From the IMG/VR virus record IMGVR_UViG_3300031576_000236, positions 1 to 29,494 of that record: 29,494 bases of DNA. One strand, 5' to 3'. The notes beneath the pieces are model-generated. The model saw nothing but the letters and a program-made list of their open reading frames with translations. It was not told the DNA's origin and did not search any database. This stretch comes from a virus. Shown here one piece after another: positions 14,905-22,206 of the stretch. Within the stretch, counting starts at the first letter, position 1, and each line of letters begins with the position of its first letter. The translations under genes and the position numbers were made by a program.

Positions 14905-15882
14905 ATGGCACTCGCCGTACCGATCAGCGGAGAAGCGCTCGCGCGCGGCCTGCGCGGAGACTTCAAGCTCACATGGCAGCGCCGGTACAAGGGGCTCATC
15001 GACAGCCTCGGCCGGTTCATGGATCTCGCGATCGGGTCCGACAAGATCAGCGAGCTCTACGGCTACGGCGAGCCGCCGCTCTACCCGCGCCGCCGGCCGT
15101 GGGGCGACGCCGTGCAGACGAAGGGCTTCCGCTTCCGGAACTTCTCCGTCGAGAACGTCGCGTGGTCGAGCGCGGTGCAGTGGTACAAGCACCAGCGCCT
15201 CTTCGACCAGCTGAAGGATCTGCCCCGCCTCGCGCGCGAAGCCGGCGGCCACTACGCCACCCTGCCGGAGCGGGTCGGCATCCAGATCGTGACGGCCACG
15301 ACGGACGGCGATCTCCTCGAGACGATCCCGAGCGCCCCGGACGGTGCCTCTCTCTACAGCGCGACGGACGGGTCGGGCGCCGCGCGATTCGGCGTGACGG
15401 GCGGAAACATCTTCGCCGGCGGCGGCGTCGCGAGCTCCGACCAGATCCGCGCGGACATCTTCAACGCCCTCGAGCGCGTCGGCAGCTTCCTCGATCCGGA
15501 AAGCCAGCCGGCGATCGATCAGGGGCTCCTCTCCGACTTCACGGTTCTCTTCCCGATCGGGCTCTGGGAAGTGATGCTGGAGGCGTTCCGCCAGACGCGC
15601 ACGCTCGACGGCGGCGCGGCCGTCACGAACGTCATCCTCGAGGGCGGCCTCAAGGTGACGCTGCTCCCGAGCCCGAGGATCACGGGCGACGACTACTACG
15701 TCTTCCTCAACGGCTTCGAGCCGAAACCGATCTTCGAGCAGATCGCGCAGGCGCTCGACGAGCAGGTCCAGACCGAGGCGAACTCCGACGAGAGCCGCAA
15801 GCAGAAGGTCGAGGGCATCTACTGGGAGACGATCCGCGGCTACGGCGTGAACCTGCCTCTCGGGACCATCAAGATCACGTAG
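14905..15882 (+). CDS. Major capsid protein, Mu gpT-like
   Basis: This protein of 325 residues has a good ribosome site, AGGAGGAC, before ATG 14905. The N-terminal pattern (LARGLRGDFKLTWQRRYKGLIDSLGRFMDLAIGSDKI), the segment WGDAVQTKGFRFRNFSVENVAWSSAVQW, and the central beta-sheet region with VLFPIGLWEVMLEAF agree with the Mu gpT family of HK97-fold capsid proteins. About 325 residues is a usual length for that family (Mu gpT is near 300). The preceding protease-scaffold and decoration-like genes support the call. It would form the icosahedral shell. A stem-loop follows within 40 bases of the stop. Confidence 0.82.
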   Translation: MALAVPISGEALARGLRGDFKLTWQRRYKGLIDSLGRFMDLAIGSDKISELYGYGEPPLYPRRRPWGDAVQTKGFRFRNFSVENVAWSSAVQWYKHQRLFDQLKDLPRLAREAGGHYATLPERVGIQIVTATTDGDLLETIPSAPDGASLYSATDGSGAARFGVTGGNIFAGGGVASSDQIRADIFNALERVGSFLDPESQPAIDQGLLSDFTVLFPIGLWEVMLEAFRQTRTLDGGAAVTNVILEGGLKVTLLPSPRITGDDYYVFLNGFEPKPIFEQIAQALDEQVQTEANSDESRKQKVEGIYWETIRGYGVNLPLGTIKIT

Positions 15883-15902
15883 AGCACGAAAGACGGGTGA
15901 AG

Positions 15903-15921
15903 CGCCGGCATTTTGCCGGCG
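15903..15921 (+). other. Stem-loop after the capsid gene
   Basis: CGCCGGCA at 15903-15910 and TGCCGGCG at 15914-15921 form a perfect 8-base stem closed by TTT. No T tract follows. Stem-loops of this type after a capsid gene can stabilise its mRNA against 3' exonucleases. Confidence 0.6.
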
Positions 15922-15937
15922 ACATGGCGGAGGACAG

Positions 15938-16396
15938 ATGGATACGGCGACGGTGGAGAAGACCAAGGAAGTCTGGTTCGGGACGCTCACGGGGTGCCCG
16001 TTCCAGAACGTGACGATCGGCACGCAGACGTTCGCGCTCTTCACGGAGAACGTCGAGCATCCGAGCGGGGCGCTCATCACGAAGCGCTCGAAGAAGCCCG
16101 GCATGGTGCTCACGATGGGCGACGACGAGATCGCGAAGATCAAGACGCTCCTCGATCGCATGAAGCTGCGGAAGAACGGCGAGAAGCGGCACACGATCAT
16201 CGACCCGCAGGCGAAGACGCGCAATCCCCTCATGGGCTACCGGCCGATGGCGGGCGACCGCGATCTCGCCGAGTTCGTGTATTTCATCGAGACGTCGGAG
16301 GCGGTCGGGCTGCTGGGCGCGTCGTGGATGGCGAAGACGCCGCCGAGCTACGCCGAGATGAGGAAGGCGAAGCCAAAGCAGGGACAGAAGGACTAA
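15938..16396 (+). CDS. Hypothetical protein after the capsid gene
   Basis: This 152-residue protein begins at ATG 15938, preceded by GGAGGA. The N-terminal third looks beta-rich (EVWFGTLTGCPFQNVTIGTQTFALF), followed by a helical basic middle (DDEIAKIKTLLDRMKLRKNGEKRH), a segment with HTIIDPQ, and an acidic/hydrophobic end with ASWMAKTPPSYAEMRKA. It lies between the capsid stem-loop and a terminator, so it is probably made with the capsid. No family is recognised; head-tail joining or minor head roles are possible. Confidence 0.55.
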   Translation: MDTATVEKTKEVWFGTLTGCPFQNVTIGTQTFALFTENVEHPSGALITKRSKKPGMVLTMGDDEIAKIKTLLDRMKLRKNGEKRHTIIDPQAKTRNPLMGYRPMAGDRDLAEFVYFIETSEAVGLLGASWMAKTPPSYAEMRKAKPKQGQKD

Positions 16397-16414
16397 TCAG
16401 TCTTCACCGTCACG

Positions 16415-16456
16415 AACCCCGGTCCCCGGTCGCAGGATCGGGCGCCGGGGTTTTTT
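16415..16456 (+). terminator. Intrinsic terminator at the head-tail boundary
   Basis: An 8-base outer stem, AACCCCGG at 16415-16422 with CCGGGGTT at 16445-16452, encloses an inner 7-base stem, CCCGGTC at 16425-16431 with GATCGGG at 16436-16442 (one G-U pair, loop GCAG). A run of six T (16451-16456) ends the hairpin. This is a textbook rho-independent terminator on the + strand, 18 bases after the stop of the preceding gene. The ribosome site of the next gene (TTGGAGG) follows directly. Confidence 0.85.
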
Positions 16457-16469
16457 CTTGGAGGCCGGA

Positions 16470-16814
16470 ATGAGCAACGTCGCGACGATCCTGAGCGGCG
16501 CAGCGCTATCGGACGCGGTCGACTGCGGGCCGTCGCAGCGTGTGACGGGGATCGTCATGCCGGCCGGCTGGGATGCGGCGTCGATGACCTTCCAAGGCTC
16601 GCTGGACGGCTCGACGTTCCAGAACCTCTTCGACGGCGCCGGCGTGGAACTCGCGCTGGCGACGCCCGCAGCTTCTCGGAATCTCGTCTTGACGGAGGCG
16701 CAGATCCTCGCGCTGAAACCGTGGAGGCAGATCAAGGTCCGTAGCGGCCCGAGCAGCCTGCCCGTCAATCAGACCGCGAACAGGCTCATCACCTTGGCGC
16801 TCTCGAGGGCATAA
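16470..16814 (+). CDS. Small beta-rich virion protein, first gene after the terminator
   Basis: The 114-residue protein uses ATG 16470 with the site TTGGAGG; an in-frame TTG at 16458 would start within that site. Alternating strands (GPSQRVTGIVMPAG, SMTFQGSLDGSTFQNLF, RQIKVRSGPS, NRLITLAL) suggest a single beta-sandwich like small discoidin/carbohydrate-binding-like domains found in phage fibres. The phrase SLDGSTFQNLF is common to a family of uncharacterised phage proteins. It is three bases from the next gene. Its exact place in the virion is unknown. Confidence 0.6.
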   Translation: MSNVATILSGAALSDAVDCGPSQRVTGIVMPAGWDAASMTFQGSLDGSTFQNLFDGAGVELALATPAASRNLVLTEAQILALKPWRQIKVRSGPSSLPVNQTANRLITLALSRA

Positions 16815-16817
16815 TCG

Positions 16818-18110
16818 GTGGCGACTCCGACACAAGCGGAACTGATCCTGCAGCTGCAGAATCTCACGCGGCTCGCAGACGAGATGCGCCGCTACGGCGA
16901 ATCGAACGCGCAGAACTTCGTGTCCAACCAGGACACGCTCGAGCAGTCGCTCGAAGGCGATCACGACGACCAGATCACGGCCGCCGTCGCGGCGAGTCGG
17001 TCTAATCTCAACGACGCGATCCTCGTGCTGGGCGACGCCTACGTCGGGCACTTCCGAGATTGGGGACGTTTCATCGTCTCTGAATTCGCGGAAGGTTCGT
17101 TCCAGCGCCTCTTCTCGGATCTCTATGACTATTTCTTCGCGAACGCGCTGACTGTCCAAGGCCGCGCGATTACGTACGGAACGCCGGTTGCCGGAGGCGG
17201 CAATGCGGGCAACGGCGAGGTGCTGCGGCTCACGAAAGACGTCAACAACTTCAACATCGAGAACGTGACCCTCGAGGCGAAGCTCATCGAATGCCGTGGC
17301 GACCAGAACACAGGATTCGAGAAAGGTAAGGAGCTTTTCCGGATCTCCGGCGCTCCTAACGGCCGCGACATCATCGAGAGTCGCGGCAGCGGTTCGCCGA
17401 ACGCGGTGGAACTCCAGGCGATGCACTCGGCGTTTGCGTTGCTTCGGAATCCGAGCTTCGATCAGCTCGACGGCTCGTCGCTAACGGTGCTCACGAGCAT
17501 CCCGTCGTGGGACATCACGACAGGACTCATCGCGAACTTCGTGCTGCAGGAAGGCGCTGCGAGCGTCTATCTGCCTACTCCGAACGACAACACGACCGTG
17601 CGCTCGCTGCGCGGGACGACGGCGAACTTCAAGATCCGACAGAAGCTCGTCAACATCCGCCAGGGATTGAATCAAGATCTTCCGTACTATCTCCAGATCG
17701 CGTGGAATCGCGAGCTTGGAACGCCCGGGACGGGCACGCTCGTCATACGCATGGGCACGCGATCGGCCACCGTCGCGGTTGCCGCGCAGGTGGGCTGGCA
17801 GAAGCTCAGGATCACGCTCGACAACAACTCATGGTTCCGGAACTTCGACGAGCAGGATCTCGACATCGAAATCGAATGGACCCGAACGGCCGGCGATATC
17901 TCAATCGACGACGTGATCTTCGTCGCCGCCGTGCCGCACGACGGGAGCTGGTACATCATCGTGCCGGGATCGACATCGTTTCTCGTCGATGACAAGTTCA
18001 CATACAGCGACACCGGCACGATCACGACGGGCGAGATCCAACGGAACGTCGTGCTCTACACCGGGCGCTTCTTGCCGAGTGCTCTCGTTCCATCGATAGC
18101 GGATCCGTGA
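16818..18110 (+). CDS. Virion protein with coiled-coil N-terminus and beta-sandwich C-terminus
   Basis: This 430-residue protein starts at GTG 16818. Residues 5-70 form a probable coiled coil (AELILQLQNLTRLADEMRRY and QITAAVAASRSNLNDAIL). The middle has an aromatic region (LFSDLYDYFFANAL). Residues 210-370 form two likely beta-sandwich domains (FALLRNPSFDQLDGSS, YYLQIAWNRELGTPG, WQKLRITLDNNSWFRNF, LDIEIEWTRTAGDISIDDVIFV); the last pattern is like the carbohydrate-binding modules in fibre proteins. It may be a fibre or neck appendage. An antisense endonuclease gene follows directly. No family is recognised by name. Confidence 0.6.
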   Translation: MATPTQAELILQLQNLTRLADEMRRYGESNAQNFVSNQDTLEQSLEGDHDDQITAAVAASRSNLNDAILVLGDAYVGHFRDWGRFIVSEFAEGSFQRLFSDLYDYFFANALTVQGRAITYGTPVAGGGNAGNGEVLRLTKDVNNFNIENVTLEAKLIECRGDQNTGFEKGKELFRISGAPNGRDIIESRGSGSPNAVELQAMHSAFALLRNPSFDQLDGSSLTVLTSIPSWDITTGLIANFVLQEGAASVYLPTPNDNTTVRSLRGTTANFKIRQKLVNIRQGLNQDLPYYLQIAWNRELGTPGTGTLVIRMGTRSATVAVAAQVGWQKLRITLDNNSWFRNFDEQDLDIEIEWTRTAGDISIDDVIFVAAVPHDGSWYIIVPGSTSFLVDDKFTYSDTGTITTGEIQRNVVLYTGRFLPSALVPSIADP

Positions 18111-18116
18111 TCGGAC

Positions 18117-18596
18117 TTATAGATGGTTCCAAGTCAGACGCTTGCAGATCCGATAGATCGCTTGCGGCGTGACGCCGTAGCGTGCCGCGATATCTTTCAG
18201 CAAGCAGCCATGAGCACGCATCTTTCGTGCGGAAACGACTTGCGTGCGAGTCAGTACGGCCCGACCGTTGCGTTCACCCGTCCAGACCCGAAGAACTCGC
18301 GTGGCGTGTTCGGCGTTTTGCTTTCGCGTGACCCATTCCAGATTCTCGACGCGGTTGTCGCGTTTCTTGCCGTTCTTGTGATTGATTTGATGGTCCTGTG
18401 GTGCGGGACCAAGAAATGCCAGCGCGACGAGCCTATGGAGTGTCGTCGTCTTTCGATGTGGACGACGACCAAGCGTAACGGCCAAATATCCTCCGCTCAC
18501 GATGGCCGGCGAGAGGATACGAATTCGCCGGATGCGTCCTTCATTCGAAATTTGATAGTGAGCATCAAAGCTGGGTATCGTCCGCCATGCTTCCAC
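18117..18596 (-). CDS. Free-standing HNH homing endonuclease, NUMOD4 + HNH_3 type
   Basis: This is the only convincing gene on the minus strand. The 159-residue product begins at a GTG (complement of 18594-18596). Residues 1-47 match the NUMOD4 DNA-binding motif (WRTIPSFDAHYQISNEGRIR). The HNH region follows: LHRLVALAFLG (H54), then INHKNGKKRDNRVENLEWVT (H73, N75, N81, N85), the HNH_3 pattern. A C-terminal helix-turn-helix (about 108-155; DIAARYGVTPQAIYRICKR) would bind DNA too. Such enzymes cut phage DNA lacking the insert and spread by homing. The gene sits exactly between two structural genes and interrupts neither. Its base composition is less GC-rich than the surroundings, which supports recent arrival. 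Confidence 0.9.
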   Translation of the reverse strand: MEAWRTIPSFDAHYQISNEGRIRRIRILSPAIVSGGYLAVTLGRRPHRKTTTLHRLVALAFLGPAPQDHQINHKNGKKRDNRVENLEWVTRKQNAEHATRVLRVWTGERNGRAVLTRTQVVSARKMRAHGCLLKDIAARYGVTPQAIYRICKRLTWNHL

Positions 18597-18630
18597 GAAT
18601 CGAGTTTAGCTTAAATCGAAAGCGAATTCA

Positions 18631-19098
18631 ATGAGTCTGCTGGACGAATTCAACGCGCGCATCCCGCTCCAGCGCAGGATCGAGCTCTCGAACGCGACGG
18701 ACGCGGAGGATGCGGCCGTCCCGGACACCGCCAAGATCGGGAAGGCGATCGACGACGTGACCGGCGACTTCGTCACCTACGCGGGCGTCACGTTCGACTT
18801 CACGAACAAGGAGCACATCGCGCACGGCGTGATCGGCGTCGTGATCTACCTTGAGGCGTACAAGGGCGACTCCGTAAAGGCATGGGACAACGTGGATGAC
18901 TGGCGGGCAAAGCTCGACAACCATCTGCGGCTCACCCAAGGCAATAACCGGATCGTGCCGAAGTCCTCGAGCAAGCTCACGCCGGTCGACGAGAACCCGA
19001 GTGGCACGGACATTCCGCCGCCTTTCGACATCAACAACGAATTCGAGCCGTATATCCCGGATTCCAATAACAGCGGCGAAAGAAGGCTGTTCGACTAG
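18631..19098 (+). CDS. Head-tail connector-like protein (DUF1320/Mu gp36-like)
   Basis: This 155-residue protein begins at ATG 18631; only a weak ribosome site (GAAAGCGA) is seen. The N-terminal part has helical segments (DTAKIGKAIDDVTGDFVTYAGV and HIAHGVIGVVIYLEAYKGD) with the DUF1320-like order of two helices around a loop; that family includes Mu gp36 and adaptor proteins below the portal. The C-terminal 50 residues are acidic and Pro-rich and lack that resemblance. The next gene is Mu gpG-like, as in Mu. The match is moderate. Confidence 0.55.
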   Translation: MSLLDEFNARIPLQRRIELSNATDAEDAAVPDTAKIGKAIDDVTGDFVTYAGVTFDFTNKEHIAHGVIGVVIYLEAYKGDSVKAWDNVDDWRAKLDNHLRLTQGNNRIVPKSSSKLTPVDENPSGTDIPPPFDINNEFEPYIPDSNNSGERRLFD

Positions 19099-19719
19099 AT
19101 GGTATCGGAGGCGATCTTTGTTGGCATGTTCGAAAACGGCGTTCCGACAGGTCTCCTGAAGGCTATCGGAGCGCTCGCCGTCTCGGAATTTCAGCAGAGT
19201 TTCCGCACGGAATCCTTCGACGGCCAGCGATGGCCGGAACGCTATCCGAATCAGAGCGAGCCTTTCCTGAGTGTCGCAGGAGCCGTCCAGGATTGGCGGG
19301 CCGGCCGCGCGAAGCCGAAGGCGAATCGCTTCCAACGCCGCCCGGTGCTGCGCGACATCGGAACGCTCTTCAACGCGATCAACTCACAGGTGGTCGGATC
19401 GTTCTCGGTCGAAGCCGGCGTCGACGCATCGATCGCCCCATATGGGGCGATCCACAACTTCGGCCTGACATCGAAGCAGACAATCACCGACGACGTGCGG
19501 AAGCGCCTCGCGAAGTGGCTGAAGTCGAAGCAGGGCAAGCTCTATCGCGACAAGGTCGGCTTTCTTTTCCAGGTCGATGAACTCGAGACGCAGGTCGTCA
19601 AGCGGCAGTTCGTCGGCGTGACGAAGCAGCTCGAGAAGGACGTCGCCGAGTTGGTCAAACTCTGGGTCGAGCAGGGCGGGAAGATCAGGAGCGCGCCTCG
19701 CGCAGGAGGCGCCGCATGA
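19099..19719 (+). CDS. Phage virion morphogenesis protein, Mu gpG-like (tail completion)
   Basis: The 206-residue product starts at an ATG immediately after the TAG of the previous gene. It has the marks of the Mu gpG/phage_tail_S family (PF05069): FQQSFRTESFDGQRWPER early on, then RPVLRDIGTLFNAINSQVV, the segment IAPYGAIHNFGLTSKQ, and a final KRQFVGVTKQLEKDV. In P2 and Mu the related proteins act in tail completion and in joining head and tail. Together with the gene before, it marks a Mu-like neck. It overlaps the following gene as ATGA. Confidence 0.75.
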   Translation: MVSEAIFVGMFENGVPTGLLKAIGALAVSEFQQSFRTESFDGQRWPERYPNQSEPFLSVAGAVQDWRAGRAKPKANRFQRRPVLRDIGTLFNAINSQVVGSFSVEAGVDASIAPYGAIHNFGLTSKQTITDDVRKRLAKWLKSKQGKLYRDKVGFLFQVDELETQVVKRQFVGVTKQLEKDVAELVKLWVEQGGKIRSAPRAGGAA

Positions 19720-20285
19720 CGAACCCGATCGCGAGTGAGATCCTGAACATTCCCGGCCGGCTGATCGTCGATCCGACGACGCTCGCGCTGGCATCCGCCC
19801 CGAACTTCGGAGGCACACCGATCGGGAACGCCGCCGAGATCATCCTGCGGGTCGACCATACCGACTTCGAACACCCGGCCGAGGAGTACGGCAGCGAGAT
19901 CGTCGAGGTCACTCAGGGCGGCGACAACATCCTGATCGGGTGCTTTCTGCGCGGCTTCGACAAGGATGCGGTCACGAAGGTCTGGAAGGGCGCGACCGTC
20001 AGCACGCTGACCGGCAAGCCGATGATCACCTTCCCAGGAGCCGCCGGCGGGCTCGGGAGCAGCCGATCGGTCCGGCTCCTCTACGCTCCTGAGAACACTG
20101 AAGAGCATCCGGCGGTGCTGCTCTTCCGCGCGATCCCGCTTCTGGCCGAGGCGGCGCAGCTGCGCTTCAGCCGCTCGCGGTCGAACGAGTTCGGGACGCC
20201 CGCGATCTTCCGAGGGATCCGCGACACGTCCGGCCGGCTCGCACAGATAAGGCTTCTCGAGGATATGCCGCAGACGCTCCCATGA
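19716..20285 (+). CDS. Hypothetical tail-region protein
   Basis: This protein of 189 residues lies in two ATGA overlaps. Beta strands alternate through it: GRLIVDPTTLALA, AAEIILRVDHTDFEH, SEIVEVTQGGDNILIGCFLRGFD, ATVSTLTGKPMITF, VRLLYAPENTEEHPAVLLFRAI. The last part holds LRFSRSRSNEFGTPAIFRGIRDTSGRLAQI. The pattern of a folded strand-rich protein of this size next to the tail completion gene fits a tail tube-type protein, but this is only a possibility. No other clear tail tube gene exists nearby. Confidence 0.5.
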   Translation: MTNPIASEILNIPGRLIVDPTTLALASAPNFGGTPIGNAAEIILRVDHTDFEHPAEEYGSEIVEVTQGGDNILIGCFLRGFDKDAVTKVWKGATVSTLTGKPMITFPGAAGGLGSSRSVRLLYAPENTEEHPAVLLFRAIPLLAEAAQLRFSRSRSNEFGTPAIFRGIRDTSGRLAQIRLLEDMPQTLP

Positions 20286-20623
20286 AACTACTGAAGGCGC
20301 TGTCGATGGCCGTGATCCCCGATCTCGAGGAGCACGCCGAGACGCTCAAGGCCGGCGCGAAGATGATGCTCCGCGGCGGGGTCGTGCTGTCGGCTGACGA
20401 CTGGGTCGAGCTCGAGCCGGCGGAGCGCGACGCGTTCGTGGCGGCCGGCGATGAGCTCCGCGCGGAGCAGGCACTCACGGTCGCGGCAGCCGTGCTGTCG
20501 CCCGAGATTCAGTCGCAGCTCGCGATCGCAGCCGGCGTCGGCGCCGAGTTCGACCGCGGTCGTGCGTTGACGGAGCTCCAGTCGCTCATGGACAAGATCG
20601 CCGGGAAGGGAGTCGTCGCGTGA
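20282..20623 (+). CDS. Small helical protein in the tail block
   Basis: This protein of 113 residues is in ATGA and GTGA overlaps with its neighbours. It has an N-terminal strand/helix portion (KMMLRGGVVLSADDWVELEPAERDAF) and a long C-terminal helix (EQALTVAAAVLSPEIQSQLAIAAG, RALTELQSLMDKI). Size and position would suit a tail assembly chaperone, but the gene lies before the terminator-like gene and no slippery frameshift site was seen at its end. The function is therefore left open. Confidence 0.5.
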   Translation: MKLLKALSMAVIPDLEEHAETLKAGAKMMLRGGVVLSADDWVELEPAERDAFVAAGDELRAEQALTVAAAVLSPEIQSQLAIAAGVGAEFDRGRALTELQSLMDKIAGKGVVA

Positions 20624-21432
20624 ACGTTTGGCAGATGACGCGGCAGCTGCAATACATCCTCGAGGGCAAGCTCTGGCCCGGCGGGGCGTTCAAGGTCTTC
20701 AAGGTCGTGCGTATCAGCGTGGCGCCCGACGACGAGCTGCAGAACAAGGAACGCTTCCCATTCGTCGCGATCCGGCCGATGGGCGCCCAGGCCGATCCGA
20801 ATCAGAGCGAAGAACCGAGGCTGCTTGTCCAGAACTACGCGATGCGCGTCTTCGTGGCGCAGGACGGCGACGACGTGGCGGAGAGCGCGATCATCGGCGC
20901 GCACCGCGCCGGCGGCGCGCTGTCCAGCCGCGGCAAGGGGCTGCTCGAGGTGGAAGAGCAGCTGATCGACGCGGTCGGTCTCGTGACGGGCGCGAACGGC
21001 GCGAAGATCCTCAACTCGCTGCGGTCGGCGGTCGACATGATCCGCGAGGACGACCGGCCGCACATCGTGCTCCGCGATTACCTCTTTGAAGCGGTGGTGG
21101 GAAATGCTCGTTTCTATCATCCAGGCACGCGGCTGGCAGCCACGGCCCCCGGTGGCGGTGTGGTCAGTCTCACATGGAAGCTCCCGCCTACTCGTTTTGA
21201 TTTCGTCCGGATGCGCCTCCGTCGCGCGGTCGGATCGACGCCGCCCTCGTCACCCACGGACGGAACGGACGTGACGCTCGCGGCGCCTGCGACCGACACG
21301 TCGAAGACGGACACGCCAGGCGCAGGGACATTCTCGTACGCGCTGTTCGCGTTGTACGATGATCTGCACAACACGCCGACCGCGGAACTCACCGCCTCGG
21401 CGTCGGACACGGTTACCATCGTGGCGACGTAG
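20620..21432 (+). CDS. Tail terminator-like protein with a fused Ig/FN3-like domain
   Basis: The protein is 270 residues, starting at GTG 20620 in a GTGA overlap. The first 165 residues include PFVAIRPMGAQAD, RLLVQNYAMRVFVAQ, and DDRPHIVLRDYLFEAVVG, a layout seen in tail completion/terminator proteins of the Mu gp37 and DUF1834 type. Residues 170-270 form a separate beta domain (GVVSLTWKLPPTRFDFVRMRLRR, then GTFSYALFALYDDLHNTPTAEL) with the look of a fibronectin type III module. Such modules decorate many phage tails and bind cell-surface sugars weakly. The domain split is inference from strand pattern. Confidence 0.55.
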   Translation: MNVWQMTRQLQYILEGKLWPGGAFKVFKVVRISVAPDDELQNKERFPFVAIRPMGAQADPNQSEEPRLLVQNYAMRVFVAQDGDDVAESAIIGAHRAGGALSSRGKGLLEVEEQLIDAVGLVTGANGAKILNSLRSAVDMIREDDRPHIVLRDYLFEAVVGNARFYHPGTRLAATAPGGGVVSLTWKLPPTRFDFVRMRLRRAVGSTPPSSPTDGTDVTLAAPATDTSKTDTPGAGTFSYALFALYDDLHNTPTAELTASASDTVTIVAT

Positions 21433-22203
21433 ATGGTCGAAGAAGCAAAGATAAGGATCACGATCGACCCTTCGGAAGCGAAGCGTCAGCTCGCGAGCAG
21501 CAAAGAACTGCGTCAGAAGGAGCAGGCGATCGACAAGAGCGTCGACCGCGCCGTGAAGAAGATGGCGGCTGCGCGGGCGCGCGAATCGGTGCCGGAAGTC
21601 CGTTCGAAGCAAGCGATGGAACGCGGCGAGCTGCGCACGCTCGAGCTCATTGCGGCCGGCCGTCTCGGGCTCGCCGCGGCCATCACGGGCCGGATCAAGC
21701 AAGCGACCGAGACGGCGATCGGCAAGGAGCGCTTCGCGGCGCTGGCGACTTCAGCAGGACGATTCGCCGTTCGCGCGGCGGCCGTCGATACCGTTCTCAC
21801 GACGGGCTTCCCGCTTCTCGGAGCGCTCGTCGAAGAAGGGATCACTGCGGCAGGCAGGGACGCGAACATTCCGGGAGCCCAGAAGATCGCCGACGTCGTC
21901 GCCAACGGGCTGCGCACCATCACGGAGTTCGTTCAGACGGTGAAGGCGGAGATCAGCGGGACGCTGCGCACGGTCGCAGAAGGCGCGTCGCTCGCAAAGG
22001 GCTTCGCACTCACTGGCGCCGATTTCGGGAAACTGCCAGCACTTCTCACCTCGCTGCGATCGGTGAATGTGTACGAGGACAAGCTGGAACAGGACCTCTC
22101 CGAAGCGGCACTCGCCGAGGGCGCATCGAATCTCGGCCAGTTCATCAGAGAAGCTATCGCCGATCAGTTGACGCCGCTCTTCACGAAGTTCACACAGAGG
22201 TAG
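21433..22203 (+). CDS. Helical protein, short tape-measure candidate
   Basis: The 256-residue product begins directly after the previous TAG. It is helical almost throughout, with repeated Lys/Arg/Glu-rich segments (EAKRQLASSKELRQKEQAID), a hydrophobic helical stretch (VDTVLTTGFPLLGALVEEG, about 117-135), and a C-terminal part with TEFVQTVKAEISGTLRTVAE. Tape measure proteins look like this: helical with a hydrophobic segment. At 256 residues it is far shorter than usual ones; if it is one, the tail is short. No larger helical gene exists in the tail block. Confidence 0.45.
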   Translation: MVEEAKIRITIDPSEAKRQLASSKELRQKEQAIDKSVDRAVKKMAAARARESVPEVRSKQAMERGELRTLELIAAGRLGLAAAITGRIKQATETAIGKERFAALATSAGRFAVRAAAVDTVLTTGFPLLGALVEEGITAAGRDANIPGAQKIADVVANGLRTITEFVQTVKAEISGTLRTVAEGASLAKGFALTGADFGKLPALLTSLRSVNVYEDKLEQDLSEAALAEGASNLGQFIREAIADQLTPLFTKFTQR

Positions 22204-22206
22204 CCG

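Noticed and set aside
18111-18630. The endonuclease segment as an intron or intein interrupting a gene.
   Set aside because: The genes on each side have complete ends and starts, and no split coding sequence or intron structure is seen; it is a free-standing gene.
20282-20640. A programmed frameshift for tail assembly chaperones.
   Set aside because: No slippery heptamer of the X XXY YYZ type was found near the end of the 113-codon gene, and the overlap is an ordinary GTGA.
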